A stretch of DNA of 64,000 bases from Nostoc sp. FACHB-152 (GTDB lineage Bacteria > Cyanobacteriota > Cyanobacteriia > Cyanobacteriales > Nostocaceae): the NCBI RefSeq assembly GCF_014697475.1, contig NZ_JACJRV010000026.1:1-64000 (forward strand), written 5' to 3'. Under the pieces are notes generated by a model, which did no database searches, was not told where the DNA came from, and saw nothing but the letters and a program-made list of their open reading frames with translations. Below, piece by piece: positions 25,726 through 34,724 of this stretch. Every line of letters starts with the position of its first letter. The first letter of the stretch is position 1. The translations under genes and the position numbers were made by a program.

Positions 25726-26819
25726 TAATTTTCTAGAAGCTGATCACGAACATAATGAATACGATTAGTTACTTTATTTTGCGAACTATATGTATCAGAT
25801 GCAGTAAGTTTTTTAAATTTTTCACTGTCTAAAAAACCAGTTGATTTTGGTTTTAAATTTGGGTTTTGTCTTAATGCCAAAGCAATACCTACACAAATTG
25901 ATTCAAATTTAATTCTAGTTGTTGGTTCATAGTGATCTTTTGTTTTTCGATAAATATGTAAAGCGTTAGGAAAATAGTTTTTTATAAATTCCAAGACTGA
26001 ATAAAATTCATTTTTCATTGACTCAATATGGAGGGAATCAGATTTATTTTCTTGTTCTAGATAGTTATTTAAGAATTTATGCACTTTTCTATCAGAATCA
26101 GAATAATTTTGATAATTATTTAAAAATGCAAAAAAACGTAAAACATATTCTTGTGGATCTCTTTTATTGATTTCAGTTTCAGTAAAAGAGCATAAATCGA
26201 GAAATTTTTGATATTTTGATAATTCCTCAATTAGATCGAGAAACTTACCTGGTTTACCCCCTCTGCGTTTCTCCATTTCATTTAATTCCACACTACCACT
26301 ATTGATTCTCTCAAAAAGATCCCTTCTGATTTCTTCATCTGCTTCTTTTGTCAATATAATCATTCTAATAGTAGTTCTCTTAAAACGTCTTTGGCGAGGT
26401 AGCGGTAAATCGGCAAAAGTAAAACCATTTAAAGTTTTTAATTTCTCCAGATTTTGTAATTTAAGTTCATTGTTGATAAACCTAGTTAAAGTACGAATAC
26501 GTTGTGTACCATCTATAATTTCTAGACGTGCTAAATCGTCTGAGCCGGATATATCAGCAACAAAGATATAAGGTATTGGTAAACCTAAAATCAAAGATTC
26601 AATAAATTTGGACTGTCTATCTTCATCCCAAGACATTTCTCTTTGATAGTCTGGAATAAACAACTCATTTTCATCTTCATCTCTTCCTTCTAGATATTTT
26701 TGAATAATTACTTCTATTGGGTATTCTAAAGTATTGTAATCAACTCGTTTTGTTTTGTCACGAATTTCTATTTCAGCATTGTCTTTGCGTTCATCTGTAA
26801 TTTCTAATTGAGTTACCAT
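25725..26819 (-). CDS. DUF262 (ParB-like nuclease fold) protein, partner of the HEPN gene
   Basis: A 364-residue protein. Residues about 50-130 hold the DUF262 signatures FIPDYQREMSWDEDRQSKFIESLILGLPIPYIFV and EIIDGTQRIRTLTRFI (split here into two motifs, PDYQREMSW and DGTQR). DUF262 is the domain of GmrS-like and related proteins, with a ParB/sulfiredoxin-like NTP-binding fold and a DGxQR motif. The C-terminal part is helical with no second nuclease domain such as DUF1524, so the nuclease activity is probably supplied by the HEPN partner. It is the first gene of the pair. Confidence 0.82.
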   Translation of the reverse strand: MVTQLEITDERKDNAEIEIRDKTKRVDYNTLEYPIEVIIQKYLEGRDEDENELFIPDYQREMSWDEDRQSKFIESLILGLPIPYIFVADISGSDDLARLEIIDGTQRIRTLTRFINNELKLQNLEKLKTLNGFTFADLPLPRQRRFKRTTIRMIILTKEADEEIRRDLFERINSGSVELNEMEKRRGGKPGKFLDLIEELSKYQKFLDLCSFTETEINKRDPQEYVLRFFAFLNNYQNYSDSDRKVHKFLNNYLEQENKSDSLHIESMKNEFYSVLEFIKNYFPNALHIYRKTKDHYEPTTRIKFESICVGIALALRQNPNLKPKSTGFLDSEKFKKLTASDTYSSQNKVTNRIHYVRDQLLEN

Positions 26820-26872
26820 AATTTAAAAATTTGTTTTTGTGAGCATTACATATCAGAGTTATTTATATTAGA

Positions 26873-27085
26873 CTAATCTGACATAAAATAAGACAATAAC
26901 ATTTCTTTTACATCAGCTAAAGATACAGAAACACTATCTTTTTCTTCTTCTTTAGCTTCTCGTAAATCTCTTAAATCTTCTAAATTCTCTAGCAATTCCT
27001 GAATCTGTAAAAATTCTTCATAAGGCAAAACAGCAAATTGCTTTTGACCATCTTTTGTTAAAAATTCAGGATGTAATTCAATCAT
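26873..27085 (-). CDS. Small antitoxin-like protein of a RelE-type pair
   Basis: A 70-residue acidic protein (HPEFLTKDGQKQFAVLPYEEF, then a long charged helix LLENLEDLRDLREAKEEEKD). Beginning with a short strand-rich DNA-binding-like part and ending with an acidic helix is usual for Phd/YefM-like antitoxins. It lies 14 bp after the RelE-type toxin gene, so the toxin comes first, the reverse of the more common order. Confidence 0.7.
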   Translation of the reverse strand: MIELHPEFLTKDGQKQFAVLPYEEFLQIQELLENLEDLRDLREAKEEEKDSVSVSLADVKEMLLSYFMSD

Positions 27086-27099
27086 CTTTTAAGCTCCTA

Positions 27100-27348
27100 T
27101 TATTCATAAGCTTTACTGCGATGCTTAACCCTATATATCATAATAGTCTGTTCTTCTAATTCAAACAAAACTCGATAATCACCTACTCTCAGACGGTATT
27201 CTGGTGTAAAGTTTGTTAAGTGTTTTATGTCTCCCTGTAAATCATCTTGCATCGCTTCAATTTTGTTGATAATACGTTCTCTAATATTTTCAGGGAATTG
27301 CTCTAAATCTTTAATGGCTTTGGGTTTAAATTCTATTTGGTACTGCAC
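27100..27348 (-). CDS. RelE/ParE-family toxin
   Basis: An 82-residue basic protein with the RelE fold signature: YQIEFKPKAIKDLEQFPENIRERI, a helix pair, then YRLRVGDYRVLFELEEQTIMIYRVKHRSKAYE, where R..VGDYRV and the C-terminal HR.KAY are typical. RelE toxins cleave mRNA on the ribosome; ParE homologues poison gyrase, and sequence alone does not decide, though RHRxxxY-like ends favour RelE. It is encoded immediately before its presumed antitoxin. Confidence 0.85.
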   Translation of the reverse strand: MQYQIEFKPKAIKDLEQFPENIRERIINKIEAMQDDLQGDIKHLTNFTPEYRLRVGDYRVLFELEEQTIMIYRVKHRSKAYE

Positions 27349-27405
27349 ATACTTGACTCTTTTAAAATAAACTAGGGTGAGCCATTAAGACTCACCCTCA
27401 TCAAA

Positions 27406-30036
27406 CTATACCAACAAAGCCTGTTGTTCTTTAGTCATCACGCGCCCTTCATCCTCAAAACCAGTAATTTGATCAAAGTTCAAATACCGATACAAATTGT
27501 CAGCGAAAGGATGAATCTTATTCGCCACAATATCAAGATATTCCTGCACTGTGGGAATACGCCCTAACAAGGCACAAACTGCTGCTAATTCTGCTGAACC
27601 TAGATAGACTCTGGCATCTTTACCCATGCGGTTATTAAAGTTGCGGGTAGAGGTAGAAAATACAGTTGTGCCATCAGCAACTCGCGCCTGATTTCCCATA
27701 CATAAACTGCACCCTGGCATTTCTGTTCTTGCGCCAGCTGCACCAAAAACGCTGTATACACCTTCTTCTTTTAATTGGTGTTCATCCATGCGGGTTGGTG
27801 GTGCTATCCACAGGCGAGTTTTGACTTCACCTGCACCTTCTAAAACTTTTGCAGTTGCCCGATAATGACCAATGTTTGTCATACAAGAACCAACAAATAC
27901 TTCTTGTACTGGATCGTTAGCAACTTCCGATAATAATTTAACATTATCGGGGTCGTTAGGAGCAGCAACAATTGGTTCTTTGATTTCGTTCAAATCAATT
28001 TCAATTATTTCTGCATACTCCGCATCTGCGTCGGCTTCTAGTAACACGGGGTTGGCTAACCATTCTTCCATTTTGGCGACGCGGCGCATGATGGTACGCT
28101 CATCGTGATAGCCTCTGGCTACCATGTTCTTTAACAACGCAATGTTAGAACGCAGATATTCCGAAACTGTCTCGACACTCAACTTAATTGTACAACCTGC
28201 ACAAGAACGTTCGGCGGAAGCATCTGTGAGTTCAAAGGCTTGTTCTACTTTTAAGTCTGGCAAGCCTTCCATTTCTAAAATTTTGCCAGAGAAGATGTTT
28301 TTCTTGTTCTGCTTCTCTACTGTCAGCAAGCCTTTTTGCATGGCAATGTAGGGAATGGCGTTGACGATATCCCGCAAGGTGATACCGGGTTGCAATTCAC
28401 CTTTGAATCGTACCAATACTGATTCTGGCATATCTAAAGGCATGACACCCAACGCACCCGCAAAGGCAACTAACCCAGAACCTGCGGGGAAGGAAATACC
28501 TAAGGGGAAACGGGTATGAGAGTCGCCGCCTGTGCCTACGGTGTCGGGTAACAACATCCGGTTTAGCCAAGAGTGGATGATACCATCGCCAGGACGCAAT
28601 GCAACACCGCCACGTTGGGCGAAGAAGTCGGGGAGGTCGTGGTGAGTTTTGATGTCTACAGGTTTGGGATAGGCGGCGGTATGGCAGAAACTCTGCATTA
28701 CTAAGTCTGCACTGAAACCTAAACAAGCAAGTTCTTTTAACTCGTCACGAGTCATGGGGCCTGTAGTATCTTGAGAACCAACGGTAGTCATGATGGGTTC
28801 GCAAGATGTACCGGGACGGACACCGGGTAAACCGCAAGCTTTCCCTACCATTTTTTGGGCAAGGGTGTAACCTTTACCTGTGTCGGCTGGTTGTTGGGGA
28901 CGGATAAATAAGGTGCTTGGTTCTAAACCTAGTGCTTGGCGGGTTTTGTCGGTGAGGGTACGCCCAATTAATAAGGGGATGCGTCCACCAGCGCGAACTT
29001 CATCAAAAATAGTGTCGGGTTTGAGGGTGAAGGTGGATACTACTTCGCCTGCTTCGTTGGTGATGGTGCCTTTGTAGGGATAGATGGTAATTACCATGCC
29101 TGTTTCTAGCTTAGTAACATCGCATTGAATTGGCAAAGCACCTGCATCTTCGGCTGTATTAAAGAAGATAGGCGCGATCGCACCACCTAAAATGTATCCC
29201 CCAGCACGTTTATTCGGCACAAAGGGTATATCTTGTCCCATGTGCCACAACACTGAGTTAATTGCAGACTTCCGCGAGGAACCTGTACCGACGACATCGC
29301 CAACATAAGCCACCGGATGTCCTTTCTTTTTCAACTCGGCAATAGTTTCTAAGCTTCCCGGTTGACGAGTTTCTAACATCACTAAGGCGTGTAAGGGAAT
29401 ATCCGGGCGAGTGGTAGCACTTTGTGCAGGGGATAAGTCGTCGGTGTTGGTTTCGCCAGGGACTTTAAATACTGTGACAGTAATAAATTCTGGTAATTTA
29501 GGACGCGCAGTAAACCATTCAGCCTCCGCCCAAGAGTTGACTACCTGCTTGGCATAGGGATTAGTCTTAGCTAATTCTAAAACATCATGGAAAGCATCAT
29601 ACACCAACAATATTTTGCTGAGGGCTGCGGCGGCGTGGGCGGCTATTGGTTCTTTACCTTCGCCTCCCATAACTAGAGGTGTTTCGGAAGAGTCTGATGT
29701 TGATGTGGTAGCAAATTGCAGCAACTGGATTAAAGATTGTACATTGTAGCCGCCTACCATTGTTCCCAACAATTGCACCGCTTCAATGGACGAAATTATC
29801 GGGCTTTTCACTTCTTTTTTGGCAATGGCGGTGAGAAACCCAGCTTTAACGTAAGCTGCTGGGTCAACTCCAGGGGGTACGCGATCGCGCAATAAATGTA
29901 ATAATGTTTGTTCTTCACCCTTGGGCGGATTCTTCAGTAATTCACATAATTCTGAGGTTTGCTTCGCATCCAACGGTAAGGGGGGAATTCCTAATGCTGC
30001 CCTTTCGGCGACGTGTTGACGGTATTGTTCTAGCAT
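27406..30036 (-). CDS. acnB: Bifunctional aconitate hydratase 2 / 2-methylisocitrate dehydratase
   Basis: An 876-residue enzyme of the AcnB type, which interconverts citrate and isocitrate in the cytosol as part of the incomplete or variant TCA cycle that supplies 2-oxoglutarate. Order of domains: N-terminal HEAT-like helices (to about 160), swivel domain with [19 protein letters not shown], then the catalytic part. Iron-sulphur ligands are seen in [10 protein letters not shown] and the pair [26 protein letters not shown] and a [12 protein letters not shown] block are also present. Length is normal. It is core metabolism embedded in an accessory region. Confidence 0.97.
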   Translation of the reverse strand: MLEQYRQHVAERAALGIPPLPLDAKQTSELCELLKNPPKGEEQTLLHLLRDRVPPGVDPAAYVKAGFLTAIAKKEVKSPIISSIEAVQLLGTMVGGYNVQSLIQLLQFATTSTSDSSETPLVMGGEGKEPIAAHAAAALSKILLVYDAFHDVLELAKTNPYAKQVVNSWAEAEWFTARPKLPEFITVTVFKVPGETNTDDLSPAQSATTRPDIPLHALVMLETRQPGSLETIAELKKKGHPVAYVGDVVGTGSSRKSAINSVLWHMGQDIPFVPNKRAGGYILGGAIAPIFFNTAEDAGALPIQCDVTKLETGMVITIYPYKGTITNEAGEVVSTFTLKPDTIFDEVRAGGRIPLLIGRTLTDKTRQALGLEPSTLFIRPQQPADTGKGYTLAQKMVGKACGLPGVRPGTSCEPIMTTVGSQDTTGPMTRDELKELACLGFSADLVMQSFCHTAAYPKPVDIKTHHDLPDFFAQRGGVALRPGDGIIHSWLNRMLLPDTVGTGGDSHTRFPLGISFPAGSGLVAFAGALGVMPLDMPESVLVRFKGELQPGITLRDIVNAIPYIAMQKGLLTVEKQNKKNIFSGKILEMEGLPDLKVEQAFELTDASAERSCAGCTIKLSVETVSEYLRSNIALLKNMVARGYHDERTIMRRVAKMEEWLANPVLLEADADAEYAEIIEIDLNEIKEPIVAAPNDPDNVKLLSEVANDPVQEVFVGSCMTNIGHYRATAKVLEGAGEVKTRLWIAPPTRMDEHQLKEEGVYSVFGAAGARTEMPGCSLCMGNQARVADGTTVFSTSTRNFNNRMGKDARVYLGSAELAAVCALLGRIPTVQEYLDIVANKIHPFADNLYRYLNFDQITGFEDEGRVMTKEQQALLV

Positions 30037-30294
30037 TTCTGTATTCTCCGTTGGGATGTTCTTCCCTTAATTATGAAATATTTTTTGGCAAGGCTTGGCT
30101 ATAAAAGTTTACCCTATTTTATAGCTGAAAGCCTTACTGGTAATTACTTTTCTGGCTTTTTGCCTTACACTTAAAGTAGAGTTTTAAGTGTCAATTTCAA
30201 CTGAAGATATATTATACTGCGATCGCTATTATTCAGGGATTAATTGTTTTCCCTATAAGATAAAAAACAGGTTATAAATTTATCTACTGATGAC

Positions 30295-31212
30295 TTATTC
30301 TGAGTGTTGGTTTAACCAAGCTTCTAAATCTGCAACACTAGAAAAGTCTAACAAGGCTTCTCCTAGATTTTCTAACTGTTCAATTGATAAGCCTCTAATT
30401 TGCTCAATTAATGAAGCATCAATTTCACCAAAACGACGATTTAGTAAACGCAGTATTAAATTTTGTTCTCCTTCTTGCTTTCCTTCTTCTTTGGCTTGTT
30501 CTCTATTTCTTTGATAAATTGGTTCCAAACGCATAATTAACTCCCGATCATCTGCTTCTAGTTTTTGATTTAATCTTAAATTGTCGCGCAAGTTATAAAC
30601 TAATTCTAGGGTGGCTTTTTGGTATGGATAATCTAATGGTAACGCTTGCAACTCGATAATCGCTTGTGACTGCACGCTTCCTCTACCTAAAAGCCTTAAC
30701 CATAAGGTTTCCGGTGTTGGGGGTAGTTGATGTATTGCCACAATTGCTGTCCGCAACGCATCTGGTAAAAAATGCACTCCTGATAACCAATCTGCCTTTT
30801 GTATGGTTCCAAAGCTAGATAATCTAGTTTCAGATATGGTTGGTGTCAGCACCCACAATTTGGGAATTTCTGAGTCTTGAAGTTTGGTTTTATTGGCTTT
30901 AGCTTCTCGTCGCAGGGAAGCTTTGACTTCTAATAATTTTAGAATACAATCGCAGATTTCATCTGTAGAGGCTGGATTGCGGAAGGGTTCTATTATTGCA
31001 GGATTTTGGGCTAATCTTCCTAGCAAACCTAGTATTTGTAAATTAGAGTTTTGCTGTTTGGCAGGAGTGAATAAAACATCTATTTCTTTAACTTCTCCTG
31101 AAACTTGTTCTGATGCTTTGATTTCGCCGTAATCTTTTAATAGTTTTTCCCTGCGGGACGCTACGCGAACAAGGTAGTCTTTGGCGAATTTATCATGTAT
31201 AAACCGGGTCAT
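30295..31212 (-). CDS. Rpn-family PD-(D/E)XK nuclease-like protein with DUF4351 end
   Basis: A 305-residue protein. The beginning (MTRFIHDKFAKDYL, then GEVKEIDVLFTP) is that of cyanobacterial Rpn-type (recombination-promoting nuclease/transposase-like) proteins, and the end (RRFGEIDASLIEQIRGLS, LGEALLDFSSVADLEAWL) is the DUF4351 domain. Between KDYL and LLKDYGEI there is an extra VRVASRREK, encoded by a small dispersed repeat, so the reading frame tolerates a repeat insertion. The gene stands alone. Role in the cell is unknown; relatives promote RecA-independent DNA transfer. Confidence 0.8.
   Translation of the reverse strand: MTRFIHDKFAKDYLVRVASRREKLLKDYGEIKASEQVSGEVKEIDVLFTPAKQQNSNLQILGLLGRLAQNPAIIEPFRNPASTDEICDCILKLLEVKASLRREAKANKTKLQDSEIPKLWVLTPTISETRLSSFGTIQKADWLSGVHFLPDALRTAIVAIHQLPPTPETLWLRLLGRGSVQSQAIIELQALPLDYPYQKATLELVYNLRDNLRLNQKLEADDRELIMRLEPIYQRNREQAKEEGKQEGEQNLILRLLNRRFGEIDASLIEQIRGLSIEQLENLGEALLDFSSVADLEAWLNQHSE
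31149..31170. repeat. Small dispersed repeat inserted in the Rpn-type gene
   Basis: The plus strand reads CCCTGCGGGACGCTACGCGA, the well-known Nostoc-type short repeat whose complement is GCGTAGCGTCCCGCAGGG. It lies in frame near the 5' end of the gene and adds about nine residues that the family normally lacks. Confidence 0.7.
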
Positions 31213-31286
31213 GCAATTTTAAGATTGCGGAAGTTCTGTATTAATTCTCAGATTATATAGCAACACTGAACTATTTGTGACGGTAA

Positions 31287-31319
31287 AGATCCCCGACTTA
31301 TTAAAGAAGTCGGGGATCT
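31287..31319 (-). terminator. Hairpin with perfect 13-bp stem
   Basis: AGATCCCCGACTT pairs with AAGTCGGGGATCT across a 7-nt loop. It lies 24 bp beyond the stop of the 131-residue minus-strand gene and upstream of the Rpn gene, so it may end the former transcript. A near copy lies at 40959-40991, so it is also a dispersed repeat. Confidence 0.6.
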
Positions 31320-31342
31320 AGAAACTCGCGCAACTATTGTTA

Positions 31343-31738
31343 TTAAGCAGTCATTGTATTTTGATCTGATGTTTTCTCTTGATTAGATTTTAAGCGTGTT
31401 AATCTACCTTTACGGACGCGATCGCTATCTCGAATACCACCTGCAAGTTCATATTCATCGCTATTTTTTCCGTACTTAAAACCAACACCCACAACCATTT
31501 TGTCAGAAACTTGACTTAATGTTCTTTCCATTGCATCTAGCTTAATTTTAGAAGAGTCAATCATAGCTATTGCAGCATTATAATCATCAAGCATTTTTTG
31601 AAACTGCTCGATTAATTGCGTCAAGTTTTGCAAGTTGCAATTATCATCAAAACTGATATTAGGGTCAATAGCTTTTAGTCCCGCAACTCTAAATTCAGCT
31701 TTTTTCAGAATTTGGGAACTACGTTTTTTTCGAGGCAT
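31343..31738 (-). CDS. Conserved cyanobacterial hypothetical protein with central coiled coil
   Basis: A 131-residue soluble protein I do not recognise by function. It starts with a basic segment (PRKKRSSQILKKAEFR), has a helical, likely coiled-coil middle (LTQLIEQFQKMLDDYNAAIAM, DAMERTLSQVSDKM), then a short VGVGFKYGKNSDEYELAGGIR that looks like beta strands, and ends basic. There is no signal peptide or membrane segment. It is transcribed alone, with a hairpin after its stop. Confidence 0.6.
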   Translation of the reverse strand: MPRKKRSSQILKKAEFRVAGLKAIDPNISFDDNCNLQNLTQLIEQFQKMLDDYNAAIAMIDSSKIKLDAMERTLSQVSDKMVVGVGFKYGKNSDEYELAGGIRDSDRVRKGRLTRLKSNQEKTSDQNTMTA

Positions 31739-31993
31739 GGTTTTACAGGTTTAAAAGCTTTACAAAGCTATTCTGGCTCAATTACTCTGTTTTATAGTTC
31801 AGCAAAAAACGCATTTCTTATAGCACAAGTTTTTCTTAATGTGCGTGATTTCTCTGAATTTAATTACTGAGCGCATTTTTACTTCATAATCAACAGCGAT
31901 CGCAGAGTTTGAAAAAACCATTATCGCATCTTCAATTTCTAGAATACAGTACAATATTTTGTATAATTCACCGCAATTGTTTAGGTCAGCTTG

Positions 31994-32230
31994 ATGAGTC
32001 TGTCACTTGAAAAAATTTTAAGCGAGATTGAGCAATTGACTCCAGAAGAGCAATTGACAGTGATAGGGCATTTAGTAGAGCGTGTAAAAAAACACATCAC
32101 TCAAGCGCAAGCAAAACGCAAGTGGAGCGACTTGAAAGGTATGGCTTCCTATCCGCTTTTTGGTGAAGATGCTCAAGATTGGGTTTCGCGGAATCGACGG
32201 GAAGGTGATGAGCTTCGACAAGTGATATAG
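31994..32230 (+). CDS. Small hypothetical protein, antitoxin-like
   Basis: A 78-residue protein (MSLSLEKILSEIEQLTPEEQ, then RKWSDLKGMASYPLFGEDAQ). The first half is helical and the second part, with W-S-D-L-K-G and G-E-D-A-Q-D-W, resembles small cyanobacterial proteins annotated as VapB-like or DUF2281-like antitoxins. No toxin gene follows. I take the ATG at 31994 rather than the TTG just before it. The 21-bp tandem array begins 28 bp after its stop. Confidence 0.55.
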   Translation: MSLSLEKILSEIEQLTPEEQLTVIGHLVERVKKHITQAQAKRKWSDLKGMASYPLFGEDAQDWVSRNRREGDELRQVI

Positions 32231-32257
32231 TCAACAGCGATCGCTTTAATCTTAAGG

Positions 32258-32446
32258 CTTAATATTGTAATCTTGACCCTTAATGTTCTAGCTTTAAGCC
32301 TTAATGTTGTAACCTTGACCCTTAATGTTATAACCTTAAGCCTTAATGTTGTAACTTTGACCCTTAATGTTCTAGCTTTAAGCCTTAATGTTGTAATCTT
32401 GACCCTTAATGTTCTAACTTTAAGTCTTAATGTTGTAACTTTAAGA
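32258..32446. repeat. Nine copies of a 21-bp tandem repeat
   Basis: The unit is CTTAATGTTGTAACCTTGAC plus one base. Starts at 32258, 32279, 32300 and so on every 21 bp to 32426, followed by one decayed unit. Two variants alternate (TTGTAAyyTTGACC and TTCTAGCTTTAAGC), giving a 42-bp higher-order period. Since 21 is a multiple of three, both strands read through it as heptapeptide repeats. Confidence 0.92.
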
Positions 32447-32782
32447 GTTAAAGTTATAAGGTTGATGACCAAAGTTTGTTGGTCTTATTTAGATAAACAA
32501 CTAAGAACACCAAGATTATTAGCTGCTCAGTTGTTCAGTGCAGAGACATCAATTGGCGCAAATATTGAAGAATCTCAGTCTGCTGAAAGTGATAGAGACT
32601 TTATCAGCAAGCAATCAATAGCACTCAAAGAAGCAAAAGGAACGAAATACTGGTTGAAGCTTTTGATAAAGTCAGAAATAATGACTGAGGCAAAAGTAAA
32701 AAGCCTTGTAAATGAGTGCGAACAGTTAATTAAAATTATTGCCAAGTCAATAGTGACAACTAAAGCAAAGCTAGAAAAGTAA
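32273..32782 (+). CDS. Four-helix-bundle protein (S23/TIGR02436 type) whose N-terminus runs into the tandem array
   Basis: The C-terminal ~105 residues match the four-helix-bundle family named after 23S rRNA intervening-sequence proteins: SAETSIGANIEESQSAESDRD, FISKQSIALKEAKGTKYWLKLL, then LVNECEQLIKIIAKSI. The N-terminal helix of the family should begin about 20 residues before SYLDKQL, which falls inside the degenerate end of the 21-bp repeats. The open frame continues upstream as LTLNVLA/LSLNVVT heptads. The true start is unclear: ATG 32464 lacks part of helix 1, while a TTG at 32273 would include nine heptads. Proteins of this family assemble as pentamers; their function is poorly known. 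Confidence 0.7.
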   Translation: MTLNVLALSLNVVTLTLNVITLSLNVVTLTLNVLALSLNVVILTLNVLTLSLNVVTLRVKVIRLMTKVCWSYLDKQLRTPRLLAAQLFSAETSIGANIEESQSAESDRDFISKQSIALKEAKGTKYWLKLLIKSEIMTEAKVKSLVNECEQLIKIIAKSIVTTKAKLEK

Positions 32783-32900
32783 ACTTTTGACTTTTGACTT
32801 CCCCATCGGGATTGCCAGGTATCGGTAATTTGAAATGTTGATTGTACCGTGGATGTGGGGTTAGTAATAAATCTTTAGAAACTTCGGAAAGCTTTATACG

Positions 32901-34040
32901 TTAGACTTCACAAGTCTTGATGCGAGAGAAGAGAAACCCCAAAAGATACCGAAAACCACCCCCACTATTCCAAAACCAAAATTGCACAATTAACGGGAGG
33001 TGTCCTCTTGAGAAAGAAGTGTCAAAAGTTACATCTTCTAACGTTGTCACTCTCCATCCAACACGATCGCCAAACTTCTCCCAGGCTTCTTTGTCATATT
33101 TGCCGTCAGCTTTACCGCCAACGCTCAAGTAAATTTCCTTCTGGACACTGAAGCCAAATTGTCCATTGCTGTATTTTACCCATAAGCGGTCTATTGTGCG
33201 TAAGTCAGTGCAAGGAAAATTTAAGAGTTCGTCTATGGTGAAGTAGTCGCTATCTTTTTTACCTACTGCCTGAATCATCACCCGATAGGTTTCTGTATCG
33301 GCTTCCTTCCAGTTTTCTGCTTTTAGTAAGTCGTTCAGTCTGGTATAGTCAATGCCTTTCTCTGATTCAAGTGTATTGGGTTCGCCCTGCTGCTCCCTTG
33401 GAGAAATGCTGTTAGTAGGCTTTGTTTCTGGTGTTGCAGTCTGAGATGCTTCAGTCTTTCTAGATTCATTATTTGTTGTTTGAGGCTGATCTCGTCCTTG
33501 ACTCCAAATCCCTCCACCCACGACTGACGTTACTAAGCCTAGACTTCCCCAACCCACCCATTTCAAAAATTGTCTTCTGTCTGAAGGTTTTTGAGGCGAT
33601 TGAGATAAACTGATGGGTTGTGTTTTTGGCTTTTGTCCAGTAATACCCCAAATCAACTGTTCCATTGGATCGGGATTTTGTAGCCGAAAATCAACCCAAT
33701 GAAAGCCTTTTAAGAATCTCGGAACTGTATTTATAAGTTTATCAGGGCATCCAGGAAGAATAACTAAGCCTATGCGAAGCTTAGGATTCTTCGCAAACTC
33801 AACAAGAAACTCTTTCATTTCGATATCTGCCCACGGCCCTACACCCGAAGAACCGATAAATACAGCTACAGCTTTGACTTGAGGAATAATTTCTTCAAGT
33901 TGGTCTTGCCAACGTCGAAATGGCTCAAAGTCGTACTTATCTAACCAAGCATTTATTCCTTCTTTTAAAAGATGCTCTCTAATTTTTTCTACCTCTGCTT
34001 TTTCTTTGCTGTTGTGGCAGAGGAAAACATCTTTGACCAT
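32901..34040 (-). CDS. TIR-transmembrane-GUN4 fusion protein
   Basis: A 379-residue protein. Residues 1-140 are a TIR domain: VFLCHNSKEKAEVEKIREHL, INAWLDKYDFEPF, RRWQDQLEEIIPQVKAVAVFIG; the Glu after RRWQDQ is in the position of the catalytic Glu of bacterial TIR NADases. Residues about 155-185 (RRQFLKWVGWGSLGLVTSVV) form a membrane segment or twin-Arg-like anchor. After a Ser/Thr/Gln-rich linker, residues about 225-379 are a GUN4 domain (DYTRLNDLLKAENWKEADTE, WVKYSNGQFGFSVQ, GDRVGWRV, GHLPL, LFSRIKTCEV). GUN4 binds tetrapyrroles and activates Mg-chelatase. The fusion suggests sensing of a tetrapyrrole or related ligand coupled to TIR activity. It follows the 163-residue gene by 3 bp. Confidence 0.88.
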   Translation of the reverse strand: MVKDVFLCHNSKEKAEVEKIREHLLKEGINAWLDKYDFEPFRRWQDQLEEIIPQVKAVAVFIGSSGVGPWADIEMKEFLVEFAKNPKLRIGLVILPGCPDKLINTVPRFLKGFHWVDFRLQNPDPMEQLIWGITGQKPKTQPISLSQSPQKPSDRRQFLKWVGWGSLGLVTSVVGGGIWSQGRDQPQTTNNESRKTEASQTATPETKPTNSISPREQQGEPNTLESEKGIDYTRLNDLLKAENWKEADTETYRVMIQAVGKKDSDYFTIDELLNFPCTDLRTIDRLWVKYSNGQFGFSVQKEIYLSVGGKADGKYDKEAWEKFGDRVGWRVTTLEDVTFDTSFSRGHLPLIVQFWFWNSGGGFRYLLGFLFSRIKTCEV

Positions 34041-34043
34041 CTA

Positions 34044-34535
34044 TCACTCCTCTACGCCTGCAATAGTCGCCAACGCATGAGCATACTCTTCTAAACCCAC
34101 CCGCAAAGCCTCTAACTCACGTCGCGCCGTTGCTTCCTCAGACCAACTCTGCTCATGTTCTTTAGGACTCACCCCCACAGGTCGCCTTGCTTCCCATGCT
34201 TGCAATAACGGATGCCATTTCGACAAAAACGGCCTTAACCCATTATTCAACACTGCGATCGCAATTCCCCCCACAGAATCACGCGAAGCACCCACCTCCG
34301 GCCCGGCAGCTTTGAGAATTTCGCGGGTTGTGCCGAATAAACTATAAAGAGAGTTCATCGCTTCTCGTACTAAACCCTGGTTTAATGCTAATGGTTGCAC
34401 AGCAATGCGCGTTACTAACTCTACATACAGCGACCAAGCCGCTTTCTTTTCTGTGGTGTTAACTTTCCACGACATCGAACCAATGCCAAAAGGCAGACTT
34501 AGAGAGACAGTTTCTAAAGAAACGCGATCGCGCAT
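34044..34535 (-). CDS. Hypothetical helical protein, partner of the TIR-GUN4 gene
   Basis: A 163-residue, all-helical soluble protein I cannot assign. Visible blocks are EKKAAWSLYVELVTRIAVQPL, REAMNSLYSLFGTTREILKAAGP, GIAIAVLNNGLRPFLSKWHPLL and EQSWSEEATARRELEALRVGLE. It is well ordered, with a conserved-looking LRPFLSKWHP core. It precedes the TIR-GUN4 gene by 3 bp in the same operon and is almost certainly co-expressed, so it may be a regulator, sensor or effector of a two-gene system. Confidence 0.7.
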   Translation of the reverse strand: MRDRVSLETVSLSLPFGIGSMSWKVNTTEKKAAWSLYVELVTRIAVQPLALNQGLVREAMNSLYSLFGTTREILKAAGPEVGASRDSVGGIAIAVLNNGLRPFLSKWHPLLQAWEARRPVGVSPKEHEQSWSEEATARRELEALRVGLEEYAHALATIAGVEE

Positions 34536-34724
34536 AATTATAATTAAGCAAATTTAAGTAATTTCTTTGTGATTATTATAGTAATTAACGAAACTCTTCT
34601 TCTAAAGCATTTTCAGGATGTGCTGGTATGCACACCGAAATTGATCAATCAAGGGTGCGATCGTATCACATCCAAATAAGACTGTGGTACATTTACACCA
34701 AATACTGCCAAAAATTTCATCAGC

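Noticed and set aside
27872-29077. Open frames opposite acnB
   Set aside because: acnB is a long, fully conserved gene; the opposite-strand frames are shadows of its codon pattern.
32258-32446. CRISPR array
   Set aside because: The 21-bp units are directly adjacent with no unique spacers, and no cas genes are near.
32173-32472. Minus-strand 99-residue open frame (TLRVKVTTLRLK repeats)
   Set aside because: It is only the complement of the 21-bp tandem array reading open in three frames; it has no start signal.
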